Positions 26,551 through 34,821 of a stretch of DNA of 64,000 bases are shown in pieces. The first letter of the stretch is position 1. Every line of letters begins with the position of its first letter. The notes under the pieces were generated by a model. That model was not told the DNA's origin and made no database searches. It saw only the letters and a list, made by a program, of their open reading frames with translations. The translations under genes and the position numbers were made by a program. The stretch comes from Oscillospiraceae bacterium (GTDB lineage: Bacteria > Bacillota > Clostridia > Oscillospirales > Oscillospiraceae), in NCBI GenBank assembly GCA_015068025.1, contig SVLH01000003.1, forward strand, positions 27,018 through 91,017, in the 5' to 3' direction.

Positions 26551-27204
26551 TTACTTCTCCTCTTGTGCGGCCACACCCGCCGCCACATCCGCGCGAAACG
26601 CATCCCACGCCTGCGGCTGCTCCACATAGTACAGCGGACAGCGCTTGCCGGTAACGTCGTAATGGCGGATGACGTCCTCCGCCGGATCCAGCGCAAACTG
26701 TCGGCACAGCCACGCCGTCAGCTCCACGGTCCGCGCATAGGTCACAGGGGAAAAGATGCCCGTTTCATCGTTGTGGCAAACCTCAACGGCCACCGTGTCG
26801 CCGTTGCGGCCGTTGGAGGCGTAGGCGATCTCCGTCAGAGGAATGCACTGAACCACCTCCCCCTCCAGCCCTACGATGAAGTGGCTGCTGGCGTAGGTCT
26901 TGTTCCTCCCCAGCGCCAGAGATGCGAAATAATTGCGGTTTGCCTGCGCCGAGGTGCCGGGGTTGCCTACATAATGGATAACGACACCTTTAATGTTCCT
27001 CAAGGTGCTGCCAGAGCGGGAATATCGGTTTTTCGGCAGGAAATCCGCCGTCACATAGTCCGGCACGGCCACGCCCGCCGCTTCCGCCCCCGCCCCACCT
27101 GCAAGGCGGAGCACCAGCAGCACACTGTTGGCCAGCACCAGCGCGGCCAGAATGCATAACAGCACGAATTGAGGCCGGAGCCGCCGTCTTTTGTGTCCTT
27201 CCAT
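26551..27204 (-). CDS. N-acetylmuramoyl-L-alanine amidase (Amidase_2 type)
   Basis: 217 residues: an N-terminal membrane anchor (about 12-34), then an Amidase_2/PGRP domain. Zinc-ligand candidates are His in VVIHYVGN and His in IRHYDVTGKRCPLYY, with the usual Cys near the third ligand position. It would cut the MurNAc-L-Ala bond in peptidoglycan on the outer face. It starts 3 bp after the ABC permease stop without a good ribosome site, so translation is probably coupled to that gene. Confidence 0.88.
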   Translation of the reverse strand: MEGHKRRRLRPQFVLLCILAALVLANSVLLVLRLAGGAGAEAAGVAVPDYVTADFLPKNRYSRSGSTLRNIKGVVIHYVGNPGTSAQANRNYFASLALGRNKTYASSHFIVGLEGEVVQCIPLTEIAYASNGRNGDTVAVEVCHNDETGIFSPVTYARTVELTAWLCRQFALDPAEDVIRHYDVTGKRCPLYYVEQPQAWDAFRADVAAGVAAQEEK

Positions 27205-27207
27205 GGC

Positions 27208-29346
27208 TCAGCCGCCGGTGACATAGACCGCCGTGGGGCCGTCGGCGCCGCCGATGATGCCCACGGAGGACTCGCTCACAGCGCCGGCGATGATGTCCTC
27301 CACAGTGGGAGCGGAATTTGGGTTCGGGGTGACGTCCTCCGTTGAGGGAATGGGGCGGGGCACATAGGAGGCGCTGTCGTACACATCCTCATAGGCGATG
27401 CCGAACTTCTCCTCCCAGAGCTTGATCTCCTCCATTTTCAGCAGTTCCTCGTCGGTGTACTGCTCGGGATAGAGCTGCTGGTAGGTTACCAGCTGATCCG
27501 GTGTCACCAGCCCCAGCGCCAGCAGCGCATCCACGGTGTGTGTCATCCCGGGGCGGATGTTGATATCCAGATAATCGTGCAGGGTGAAGTCCGCGCCAGC
27601 TTCCGTATATTCTTTCTTCACGAATTCCAGAGAAAGGCTTACGGCGTATTCCGCGGCGTTGCTGCGGTCAAACCAGTTATAGGTGCCCCAGGTGCCCGCC
27701 TTGGCGTCCAGACACACGGCCTCCCAGATGGCACGAGCCTCCCGGTCGCTGAGTGAGAACGCCTCCTGCTTCTTTTCCACATACAGGTTTCCGCTCTCCA
27801 CGACATAGCCGCTGCCGCCGCCATGGAGGCGCTTGGTCTTCATCTCGGCACTGTTCACAAGGCGATCCAGCACGAAATCGTAGGTGCCGGGCGTTTCCAT
27901 GCGCTCCGGCGTCACCACCAGAGAATAGCGGCGGGAGAGTGTCGTTCCGTTCCGCAGATTGTAGGTAAGGCGGACGGTGGTGGTCGTGACAGAGCTTCCG
28001 TTACGCCCCCGCTCGTCATAGGCCCGGGCGGCGTAGTCCGCATCCTGCGCGATAGCCAGATGTGCGGCACGCACCTGCTCCAGCAGTGCATCCTCCTCGC
28101 CGGGATAGAAGGTGTAGTTGTTGCCGGCGGCGTAGAAGGTGACGCTCTTCACCTCCCGGATCTTCGGCACGCGTTCCTCTACGCCCAGCAGGTCGAAGTG
28201 CAGCACGCAGCAAACTGCCGCGGCAAACACGGCCGTAGCCGCCAGGCCCTTCAGGCTGCCCCGGAATACCCGCAGGGATTTTGCCAGCAGCATACTGGCA
28301 GTGTAATAGCCGATGGCGCCGGAGATCAGCATGCACACAGCCATAGGGAAAGCCTCGTAATACTTGCCGTACTGGAAGTTCCGCCAGAATATCTCATACA
28401 GGGCAATGCCGCCCAGCATGGCGCTGCAGACGGTAACGCCCCAGCGGAATACGGGTTTCATCCAGCGAACCGACACCACATCGCCGGCGCTCTCGCTGCG
28501 GCGGCGGCTGTACAGCAGCCACGCCGCGCCCAGCAGCGCCAGGCCTGCCAGCGCATAGACCGCGATGAGCCAGCCGTTTTCCAGCGTGACGGCAGAGATC
28601 TCGCTCCTCCAGTAGCCGCCGAGGCGGTGGCTGGAGTCTTCTATGAACCGCTCGGTATACTCACTATGGGTGCTGACATGCCGCATCAGGTACACCGTGG
28701 GGGATAGAAACTCCGCCGTGCCGGTATAGCTGCCGGATACGCCGAACAGGAAGCCCTGCGCAAACAGGCACACCAGCGCGTCCAGCGCAACCGCCAGGAA
28801 GTGGAAGACGAAGTACAGCACCGGCATGGCAAAAAGATTGCCGGTGACGAAGGCCACCGCCGTGGCAGAGGCAAAGTAGAACAAGCTCTCGCCGACGACT
28901 GCCAGAATGGTCACAAGGATGCCCACCGGCTCAAAGCCGCCGAAGCAGGAAAAGATCAGGATGGCAAGGCCGCCGGTGATGACATAGGGGATGAGCATCA
29001 TGGCCATGCCGGAGAGGAAGTTCGTGACAAACAGTCCCTCACGGCGGATGGGCAGGGTGTGCATCAGTCCCACGCCGCGGGGGTTGAACAAATAGCTCCA
29101 CACCGCAACGGCCACCAGAATGGCGTAGATCAGAGAAACGATGGGCACGCCGTAGGCCACGATGCCGTAATAGATCTCCGTGGCCGACAGCGGTTTCATC
29201 CAGCTGTCATTGTAGCGCAGCAGCTGCGTCAGTGCCGCCAGCGGAAACAGTGCGCCGATGAAAGAAGGCGCGGCCCACAGCGGCCAGAACCGGGTCAGAT
29301 TCTTACGAAACAGCGTTGCATTAAAGAACGATCTCTTTGACAGCAT
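27208..29346 (-). CDS. ABC-2 type transporter permease, large
   Basis: 712 residues from the ATG at 29346 (GGGAGGT upstream; ORF-track start 7 codons earlier rejected). Six or seven membrane helices in the first 290 residues, two or three more near 310-400, then a long C-terminal part that lacks strong hydrophobic segments and ends in a Ser/Asn-rich and Gly-rich tail (GIIGGADGPTAVYVTGG). It pairs with the ATPase whose gene overlaps it by 26 bp. Likely exports or senses a membrane-active compound, as in GntR-controlled Ytr-type systems; substrate unknown. Confidence 0.85.
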   Translation of the reverse strand: MLSKRSFFNATLFRKNLTRFWPLWAAPSFIGALFPLAALTQLLRYNDSWMKPLSATEIYYGIVAYGVPIVSLIYAILVAVAVWSYLFNPRGVGLMHTLPIRREGLFVTNFLSGMAMMLIPYVITGGLAILIFSCFGGFEPVGILVTILAVVGESLFYFASATAVAFVTGNLFAMPVLYFVFHFLAVALDALVCLFAQGFLFGVSGSYTGTAEFLSPTVYLMRHVSTHSEYTERFIEDSSHRLGGYWRSEISAVTLENGWLIAVYALAGLALLGAAWLLYSRRRSESAGDVVSVRWMKPVFRWGVTVCSAMLGGIALYEIFWRNFQYGKYYEAFPMAVCMLISGAIGYYTASMLLAKSLRVFRGSLKGLAATAVFAAAVCCVLHFDLLGVEERVPKIREVKSVTFYAAGNNYTFYPGEEDALLEQVRAAHLAIAQDADYAARAYDERGRNGSSVTTTTVRLTYNLRNGTTLSRRYSLVVTPERMETPGTYDFVLDRLVNSAEMKTKRLHGGGSGYVVESGNLYVEKKQEAFSLSDREARAIWEAVCLDAKAGTWGTYNWFDRSNAAEYAVSLSLEFVKKEYTEAGADFTLHDYLDINIRPGMTHTVDALLALGLVTPDQLVTYQQLYPEQYTDEELLKMEEIKLWEEKFGIAYEDVYDSASYVPRPIPSTEDVTPNPNSAPTVEDIIAGAVSESSVGIIGGADGPTAVYVTGG

Positions 29347-30217
29347 AGTCCACACCTCCCAGTTCATAGATAAAGATCTCCTCCAGCGTCAGAGGAATGG
29401 CATCCACCAGCAGCGGCGCATAGGGCGCAAGCCGTGCCGTGGCCTCCTCGGCACCTGCGCGCAGGATGATGGTATGCACCCGGCCGATACGGGACGTATG
29501 CAGAGCGCCCAACTCGGCAGGGACTTCCTCCATGCCCTCGCCAAACACCACCTGCAGCTTCACCATGTTGTCCTGCAGCTGCACAAGACTGCGTTCCAGC
29601 AGCACCTTGCCGTGTTCCATAATGCCTACATGGTCGCAGACATCCTCCAGCTCCCGGAGGTTGTGGGAGGAGACCAGCACCGTGGTGCCCCGCTCTGCCA
29701 CATCGCCCATCATCAAGCTCCAGATCTGGCGGCGCATCACGGGGTCGAGACCGTCCACCGGCTCGTCGAGGATCAGATAGTCCGGCATGCAGGAAAGCGC
29801 CAGCCAGAAGGCCACCTGCTTCTGCATACCCTTGGACAGGCGGCGGATGGCGCGCTTTTCGTCAATGGGAAAGACGTTCTTCAGCTTTTCGTAGCGCTCT
29901 GTGGAAAAGCTGGGGTAAACACCTTTATAAAACCGCATCATGTCCGGGACATTGGCCTGATTAAAATAGTACCAGTCATCGGGAATGGCCGCAATGCGCG
30001 CCTTCAGCGCCGCGTTTTCCCAGATGTCCTGTCCGTCCACGGTGATGACGCCCTCATCCTGCCGGTAAATGCCCGTCAGGTGGCGGATCAGCGTGGACTT
30101 GCCGGCGCCGTTGGGGCCAACTAAACCATATACGCTGCCGGTGGGAACGGTCAGCGTGGCGCCGTCCAGCGCCGCAAAGCCGTCAAAGGTCTTGACGACG
30201 TTTTTTACTTCGATCAT
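29321..30217 (-). CDS. ABC transporter ATP-binding protein
   Basis: 298 residues. Walker A GPNGAGKST, the signature appears as RLSKGMQKQ (a variant of LSGGQ), Walker B YLILDEPVDGLDP, and the switch His in VSSHN. The start ATG at 30217 overlaps the GntR stop in an ATGA junction and has AGGAGG upstream; the ORF-track start 15 codons earlier is rejected. It energises the adjacent permease. The family with this signature commonly serves bacitracin-like or cell-envelope-stress exporters. Confidence 0.93.
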   Translation of the reverse strand: MIEVKNVVKTFDGFAALDGATLTVPTGSVYGLVGPNGAGKSTLIRHLTGIYRQDEGVITVDGQDIWENAALKARIAAIPDDWYYFNQANVPDMMRFYKGVYPSFSTERYEKLKNVFPIDEKRAIRRLSKGMQKQVAFWLALSCMPDYLILDEPVDGLDPVMRRQIWSLMMGDVAERGTTVLVSSHNLRELEDVCDHVGIMEHGKVLLERSLVQLQDNMVKLQVVFGEGMEEVPAELGALHTSRIGRVHTIILRAGAEEATARLAPYAPLLVDAIPLTLEEIFIYELGGVDYAVKEIVL

Positions 30218-30609
30218 ACAGGTTCCTCCTCTCCTGTTCCCTTGGAGAAACTTGCGGGGCACTCCTTCACCAGCGCCGCCAGTTCCTCCTCGTCCACACC
30301 CAGATACCGCAGCTCCGCTGCCAGTTCCCGGATCTTCTCCACCAGTTCCCGCTTGCGGCTCTCGCCTCCGTCCACCACGGCGGCGGCAAAGCTGCCCTTG
30401 CCGGGGATGGAGTAGATAAAGCCCTCATTTTCCAGCTCGTTATACGCCCGCTGGATGGTGTTGGGATTGATGGAAAGCTGCTGCGCCAGCGCACGGACCG
30501 AGGGAAGCTTCTCATCCGGCGACATGGCGCCGCTGACGATCAGCTTTTTCAGTCCGTCGCGGATCTGCTCATAGATCGGGCGGGAATCCCGATAATTCAG
30601 CGTGAGCAT
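30214..30609 (-). CDS. GntR/YtrA-family transcriptional regulator
   Basis: 131 residues. A winged helix at 8-75 (PIYEQIRDGLKKLIVSGAM, LPSVRALAQQLSINPNTIQRAYNELENEGF) and a short helical C-terminal dimerisation region, the YtrA subfamily layout. It should repress its own operon through the palindrome at 30836-30853. Two membrane microprotein genes precede it, and their AGGAGG stop-codon context supplies its ribosome site. It is translationally coupled to the ATPase gene. Confidence 0.92.
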   Translation of the reverse strand: MLTLNYRDSRPIYEQIRDGLKKLIVSGAMSPDEKLPSVRALAQQLSINPNTIQRAYNELENEGFIYSIPGKGSFAAAVVDGGESRKRELVEKIRELAAELRYLGVDEEELAALVKECPASFSKGTGEEEPV

Positions 30610-30613
30610 CCCC

Positions 30614-30715
30614 TCACCTCCTGCTTAAAAAAATCACCAGCGCCACAAGACCGGTCACGGCGGCCGCCACCGCCACACCCAGCGCGATCAATCTCACCAT
30701 AGGAACGCGAACCAT
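30614..30715 (-). CDS. Membrane microprotein 2 (33 aa)
   Basis: 33 residues, below the ORF-track limit. It begins with MVRVPMVRLIAL, forms one hydrophobic helix rich in Ala, Val and Leu, and ends FLSRR. Start ATG at 30715 is preceded by GCAGGAGGTGA, which is also the end of the preceding microprotein gene. Its own last codons AGG-AGG-TGA form the ribosome site of gntR. Predicted single-span membrane peptide, possibly a subunit or regulator of the downstream ABC transporter. Confidence 0.75.
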   Translation of the reverse strand: MVRVPMVRLIALGVAVAAAVTGLVALVIFLSRR

Positions 30716-30719
30716 TTCG

Positions 30720-30806
30720 TCACCTCCTGCTCAAAAAGAATACCAACAGTGCAAATACTGTAAACAAAACGACGCCGCCGATCAGCGCCAGAGGAACTAT
30801 CGCCAT
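30720..30806 (-). CDS. Membrane microprotein 1 (28 aa)
   Basis: 28 residues, the first gene of the GntR-ABC transcript. MAIVPLALIGG is followed by a hydrophobic helix and the ending FFLSRR, identical in its last four residues to microprotein 2. GGGAGGTGA lies upstream of the ATG at 30806. The last codons AGG-AGG-TGA double as the ribosome site for microprotein 2, 4 bp away, so translation is tightly coupled. Confidence 0.75.
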   Translation of the reverse strand: MAIVPLALIGGVVLFTVFALLVFFLSRR

Positions 30807-30835
30807 ACAGGTCACCTCCCGTGTCAAACTGTATC

Positions 30836-30882
30836 AACTGTATTAGTACAGTTAGGCTATCACGGCGAGGAACCGCTGTCAA
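30836..30882 (-). promoter_or_regulatory. Promoter and GntR operator of the microprotein-ABC operon
   Basis: Minus-strand TTGACA (30877-30882), 17 bp, TAGCCT (30854-30859). Adjoining the -10 on the start-site side is the palindrome AACTGTATTAGTACAGTT (30836-30853), typical of YtrA-type operators, followed by an extra half-site AACTGTAT at 30827-30834. The remainder of 30883-31046 shows no gene. Confidence 0.75.
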
Positions 30883-31046
30883 TTACAATTTGGTAACAAT
30901 GGAACTTTTTTGCTTTTGCGCCGCTTTCTTGTGGTCGGCGCGCCGCGGAAACACTATCTGTGGTGCGCAGTGCAAAAAAATTGGCAAAGAAACGGAATTT
31001 GTCCGGGAAACGCGGATAAAATTGTTCAAAAATAAGAAAAATCCTC

Positions 31047-31075
31047 TTTACATCCGCACTTTTGTATGGTATGGT
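31047..31075 (+). promoter_or_regulatory. Promoter of rpsO
   Basis: TTTACA (31047-31052), 17 bp, TATGGT (31070-31075), about 110 bp upstream of the start codon. Confidence 0.55.
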
Positions 31076-31184
31076 ATTTGGGCACGCGAATGTGCGAAAC
31101 AGCCCTGAAGCTTCGTTTTGCGGATTGTTCACCTGTCCCGGGACGCAGTTTTGCGGGTAATATTTATGAAAGGTGGAAACTACC

Positions 31185-31451
31185 ATGCTGCGCAAAGAAC
31201 AGAAGACTGCTATCATCGACGCCAACCGTACCCACGAGACCGACACCGGCTCCCCCGAGGTTCAGATCGCTATCCTGACCGAGCGGATCAATGTGCTCAC
31301 CGAGCACATGCGCGCCAATCCCCAGGACAAGCACTCCAACCGCGGCCTGCTGAAGATGGTCGGTAAGCGCCGCAGCCTGCTGGATTACCTGCAGAAGAAG
31401 GACATCGAGCGCTATCGTGCTCTGATCGCCAAGCTGGGCATCCGTAAGTAA
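31185..31451 (+). CDS. rpsO: 30S ribosomal protein S15
   Basis: 88 residues from the ATG at 31185, with AAAGGTGG upstream; the GTG at 31173 would sit inside that ribosome site and is rejected. Typical S15: [25 protein letters not shown] and the 16S-rRNA-binding region [17 protein letters not shown]. It binds the central domain of 16S rRNA early in 30S assembly. The rpsO-pnp order is conserved across bacteria. Confidence 0.98.
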   Translation: MLRKEQKTAIIDANRTHETDTGSPEVQIAILTERINVLTEHMRANPQDKHSNRGLLKMVGKRRSLLDYLQKKDIERYRALIAKLGIRK

Positions 31452-31461
31452 GCAGCAACCG

Positions 31462-31491
31462 GGGTGACGGAGGCAACTCCGTCACCCTTTT
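31462..31491 (+). terminator. Terminator after rpsO
   Basis: An 11-bp perfect stem GGGTGACGGAG with a GCAA loop and a short TTTT run. The T run is short, so partial readthrough into pnp is possible. Confidence 0.75.
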
Positions 31492-31646
31492 CTGCAATTT
31501 TTCCCGAAAAAACCGTGTATTCGCCGGGAGACGCTGCCTTTTGTGTTTGAAACTGTGCCTGAAATCACGAGGATTTTCCTCCGCTTCGGACATGCTTTCA
31601 AATACGAAAAGCGCGCTCCCGAGCACCAAAGAAAAGGAGCAACTCT

Positions 31647-33797
31647 ATGTCTACCATTATCACCCAAAGACAGTACCCCGGCTACCGCAAGTATGAGATG
31701 GATCTGGCCGGCCGCCCCCTGACGCTGGAAGTCGGCAAGATCGCCGAGCTGGCCAACGCCGCCGTCATGGTCGGCTACGGCGACACCCGCGTGCTGGTGT
31801 GCGCCACCGCTGCCCCCCGTCCCCGTGACGGCATTGACTTCTTCCCTCTGTCTGTCGACTTTGAGGAGAAGATGTACGCCGTGGGCCGCATCCCCGGCAG
31901 CTTCAACCGCCGCGAGGGCCGTCCCGGCGAGAAGGGCATCCTGACCAGCCGCGTCATCGACCGCCCCATCCGCCCCCTGTTCCCCTATGACTTCCGCAAC
32001 GATGTGTCTATTATGGCCACCGTGATGGCTGTTGACCACGACTGCTCTCCCGAGATCGCCGCTCTGATCGGCACCTCCGCCGCTCTGGCCATCTCCGACA
32101 TCCCCTGGAACGGCCCCGTGGGCGCCGTGAAGATGGGTCTGGTGGACGGCAAGCTGGTCATCAACCCCAACGCCGAGGAGAACAAGGTTTCCGATCTGGA
32201 CGTCACCGTGGTCTCCACCGGCAAGAAGGTCGTCATGATCGAGGCCGGCGCCAACGAAGTGCCCAACGACAAGATGTTCGAGGCCATCCGGCTGGCCCAC
32301 GAGGAGAACCAGAAGCAGATCGCCCTGATCAACCAGATGGTCACCGAGATCGGCAAGGCCAAGTTTGACTATCCCCACGCCGACTTCGATCAGGTCCTGT
32401 TCGACAAGATCGTTGCTGACTTCATGGACGAGGCCAAAGCCGCCATGGACACCGACGACAAGAACGTCCGTGAGGCTCGTTGGAACGCCATGATCGAGAA
32501 GTGGCACGAGAAGTATCTCGAGGAGCATCCCAACATGGATCAGTACCTCGAGGAGATCACCTACAAGTTCCAGAAGAAGATCGTCAAGGCATGGCTGCTG
32601 CAGGGCCACCGTGTTGACGGCCGTCAGAAGAACGAGATCCGCCCCCTCAGCGCCGAGGTTTCCGTTCTGCCCCGCGTCCACGGCTCCGGCCTGTTCACCC
32701 GCGGCCAGACGCAGGTTCTGTCCGTTGCCACCCTGGATACCCTCTCCGCCAACCAGAAGCTGGACACCATCTGGGAAGAGACCGAGAAGCGCTATATGCA
32801 CCACTACAACTTCCCCGGCTACTCCGTCGGCGAAGCAAAGCCCTCCCGCTCCCCCGGCCGTCGTGAGATCGGCCACGGCGCTCTGGCCGAGCGTGCCCTG
32901 CTGCCCGTGATCCCCTCTGTGGAGGAGTTCCCCTACGCCATCCGCGTGGTCTCCGAGGTCGTTTCCTCCAACGGTTCCACCTCCCAGGGCTCCATCTGCG
33001 GCTCCACGCTGGCTCTGATGGACGCCGGCGTGCCCATCAAGGCTCCTGTTGCCGGTATCTCCTGCGGTCTGATCCAGGACGATGACGGCTCCTTCACCAC
33101 CTTCATCGACATCCAGGGTGTTGAGGACTTCCACGGCGAGATGGACTTCAAGGTCGCCGGTACCAAGGCCGGTATCACCGCCATCCAGATGGACCTGAAG
33201 AACGACGGTCTGACCATGGAGATCATCAAGGAAGCGCTGGACACCACCTATGACGCCCGCGTGCAGATCCTCGACCAGATCATGCTGCCCGTCATCGCCG
33301 AGCCTCGTGCCGAGGTGAGCAAGTATGCTCCCAAGATGCTGACCATGCACATCGATCCCGACAAGATCCGTGACGTTATCGGCAAGGGCGGCTCCGTCAT
33401 CCAGAAGATCGTGGCCGACACCGGCGCCAAGATCGACATCAACGACGACGGTTCCATCTTCATCGCCGCTCCCAACCCCGAGAGCTGCAACGCCGCCAAG
33501 AAGTGCATCGACGACATCGTGTTTGTGCCCGAAGTCGGCGCCCTGTACTATGGCCGCGTTGTCCGCCTGATGACCTTCGGCGCCTTCGTGGAGCTGGCTC
33601 CCGGCAAGGACGGTCTGGTCCACATCTCCAAGCTGGCCGAAAAGCGCATCGAGAAGGTGGAGGACGCCTGCAAGATCGGCGATATGATGTGGGTCAAGGT
33701 CACCGAGATCGACGAGAAGGGCCGCGTGAACCTCTCTCACAAGGACGCTCTGCGTGAGATCGCCGAGAAGGAAGCCAACGGCGAGCGCGTAAAGTAA
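31647..33797 (+). CDS. pnp: Polyribonucleotide nucleotidyltransferase (PNPase)
   Basis: 716 residues. Two RNase PH domains (about 10-230 and 320-550), the first with [12 protein letters not shown], the second with [20 protein letters not shown], then a KH domain ([20 protein letters not shown]) and a C-terminal S1 domain ([26 protein letters not shown]). It degrades RNA 3' to 5' with phosphate and can add tails. AAAGGAG precedes the ATG. Codon use is strongly biased to C/G-ending codons, as in highly expressed genes. The 155-bp leader contains a GAGGA/TCCTC hairpin. Confidence 0.98.
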   Translation: MSTIITQRQYPGYRKYEMDLAGRPLTLEVGKIAELANAAVMVGYGDTRVLVCATAAPRPRDGIDFFPLSVDFEEKMYAVGRIPGSFNRREGRPGEKGILTSRVIDRPIRPLFPYDFRNDVSIMATVMAVDHDCSPEIAALIGTSAALAISDIPWNGPVGAVKMGLVDGKLVINPNAEENKVSDLDVTVVSTGKKVVMIEAGANEVPNDKMFEAIRLAHEENQKQIALINQMVTEIGKAKFDYPHADFDQVLFDKIVADFMDEAKAAMDTDDKNVREARWNAMIEKWHEKYLEEHPNMDQYLEEITYKFQKKIVKAWLLQGHRVDGRQKNEIRPLSAEVSVLPRVHGSGLFTRGQTQVLSVATLDTLSANQKLDTIWEETEKRYMHHYNFPGYSVGEAKPSRSPGRREIGHGALAERALLPVIPSVEEFPYAIRVVSEVVSSNGSTSQGSICGSTLALMDAGVPIKAPVAGISCGLIQDDDGSFTTFIDIQGVEDFHGEMDFKVAGTKAGITAIQMDLKNDGLTMEIIKEALDTTYDARVQILDQIMLPVIAEPRAEVSKYAPKMLTMHIDPDKIRDVIGKGGSVIQKIVADTGAKIDINDDGSIFIAAPNPESCNAAKKCIDDIVFVPEVGALYYGRVVRLMTFGAFVELAPGKDGLVHISKLAEKRIEKVEDACKIGDMMWVKVTEIDEKGRVNLSHKDALREIAEKEANGERVK

Positions 33798-33819
33798 GGT
33801 TTTCCCATCCGAATACAGA

Positions 33820-33850
33820 AAGGACGAGCCATACGGCTCGTCCTTTTTTT
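33820..33850 (+). terminator. Terminator of pnp
   Basis: Stem AAGGACGAGCC with an ATAC loop and a TTTTTTT run, 23 bp after the stop codon. Confidence 0.9.
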
Positions 33851-33884
33851 GTGTTAAAAAAACGCCCTCCTCTTTGAAGGCCAC

Positions 33885-34070
33885 TTAAGCGGTTTCCGCC
33901 TCTGTTGCGGGGGCGGCGGCTCCGCCTGCCGAGATATATTGTTCCTCCGTCTGCTGCTGGGCGCGGATGAGGACGGACTTTGCTGCGCCGAAGTTCATCT
34001 GCTCCATCGCCTCCACCGCATCGGTGCAGGCGTTGAACAGCCGCGTGTATAGTTTCTGATAGTCCGGCAT
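33885..34070 (-). CDS. Small helical protein of unknown function (module B)
   Basis: 61 residues from the ATG at 34070; the TTG start of the track 6 codons upstream is less likely. Predicted helical hairpin with YQKLYTRLFNACTDAVEAMEQ and GAAKSVLIRAQQQTEEQYI, then an Ala-rich tail. Similar short proteins occur in Clostridia and their phages, with no function known to me. It is divergent from an XRE repressor gene and shares its twin-operator control region. Confidence 0.7.
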   Translation of the reverse strand: MPDYQKLYTRLFNACTDAVEAMEQMNFGAAKSVLIRAQQQTEEQYISAGGAAAPATEAETA

Positions 34071-34087
34071 AAAATTACCCCGAGCCA

Positions 34088-34131
34088 AGTTTAGGACATA
34101 TTGTCCAGAAAGCCAATAGGACGTATTGTCC
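34088..34131. promoter_or_regulatory. Divergent promoters with twin operators (module B)
   Basis: Two inverted repeats, GGACATATTGTCC (34094-34106) and GGACGTATTGTCC (34119-34131), are 25 bp apart. The plus promoter TTGTCC-17-TATTGT (34101-34129) places its -35 in the first and its -10 in the second. The minus promoter TTGGCT-17-TAAACT (34116 to 34088) spans the first site. An XRE dimer pair could shut both off. Confidence 0.8.
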
Positions 34132-34152
34132 TGCGCTATGCTGATTTTGGTG

Positions 34153-34377
34153 ATGCTTGTGACATTAAGAATTCGTGATTTGCGAGAAGATGCAGATTTA
34201 AAACAACGCCAATTGGCCGAACTTCTGCACTGTGACCAGTCTCTTTATTCCAAATACGAGCGGGAAGATCGTCCGTTGCCGTTGGAGTATGCCGAAAAAC
34301 TGGCAGACTTTTACAATGTCAGCGTGGATTATCTGCTGGGCCGCACGGCAATCAAGACCCCATATCCGAAAAAGTAA
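34153..34377 (+). CDS. Small XRE-family repressor (module B)
   Basis: 74 residues from the ATG at 34153; a GTG at 34159 with GGTGAT upstream is an equally good start, and the TTG of the track lies inside the -10 box. The helix-turn-helix is LREDADLKQRQLAELLHCDQSLYSKYERE, followed by a region with VSVDYLLGRTA typical of these repressors. It faces the 61-aa gene and should bind the twin operators between them. A terminator follows immediately. Confidence 0.88.
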   Translation: MLVTLRIRDLREDADLKQRQLAELLHCDQSLYSKYEREDRPLPLEYAEKLADFYNVSVDYLLGRTAIKTPYPKK

Positions 34378-34407
34378 GAGGAAGGCTTCCGCCTTCCTCT
34401 CTTTTCT
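34377..34407 (+). terminator. Terminator of the module B XRE gene
   Basis: A 10-bp perfect stem AGAGGAAGGC with a TTCC loop, then CTTTTCTT. It overlaps the stop codon region. Confidence 0.85.
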
Positions 34408-34429
34408 TAAAAAATGTTGGGGAGAGATC

Positions 34430-34697
34430 TTTGGCGCAAAGCCCCCTCCCCAACACCCCTCCAGAAACGTGGGGGCGTTTCGCCTTCGCCCCCACACCCC
34501 CTAACGACTCAAAAGAGGGGGCTGCGGCCCCCTCCTTTGGATTCCACCCCCATGGGGGCGTTCTCCCGGAGGGGATTCCAAAGGGGAGGGGCGCCCCCCT
34601 CCTCTTTGTGTCGGTTCAAGGGGGTCCGGGGGGAAATCGAAATCCCCCCGGGTTTCTCTTCGCGGGGTTTGGGGGCGGTTCTCTTTTCAAAAGAGAA
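34430..34697 (+). repeat. GC-rich palindromic repeat region, copy 2
   Basis: Non-coding 270-bp block. Its right half (34561-34697) matches 16001-16147. Its left half holds further hairpins (GGGGGCTGCGGCCCCC, CCCCCATGGGGG) and at 34508-34542 an inverted partial copy of the same element. It accounts for most of the gene-free stretch 34378-34821; the remainder holds the mnmE promoter. Confidence 0.75.
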
Positions 34698-34773
34698 TGG
34701 CCCCCAAGCGTTCCTTGCCTCAGGCAAATGAGCGACCGGCTTTCAAATGCCCGTGGTTTTTTTCGCTTCCTTG

Positions 34774-34782
34774 TGCTACAAT
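34774..34782 (+). promoter_or_regulatory. Extended -10 promoter of mnmE
   Basis: TGCTACAAT is an extended -10 box 40 bp upstream of the start codon; no convincing -35 box was seen. Confidence 0.45.
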
Positions 34783-34821
34783 ACCGTCAGAAACGTTGAT
34801 TTTTGCAAAGGATGTGACTTT

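Noticed and set aside
30821-31246. Overlapping frames (95 aa plus, 128 aa minus) upstream of rpsO
   Set aside because: They overlap the GntR operator and the rpsO promoter, lack ribosome sites, and do not look like proteins.
31482-33884. 800-codon minus-strand frame opposite pnp
   Set aside because: Same artefact; pnp is certain. The frame shows no family motif and consists of repeated Leu/Gly/Asp/His-rich sequence.
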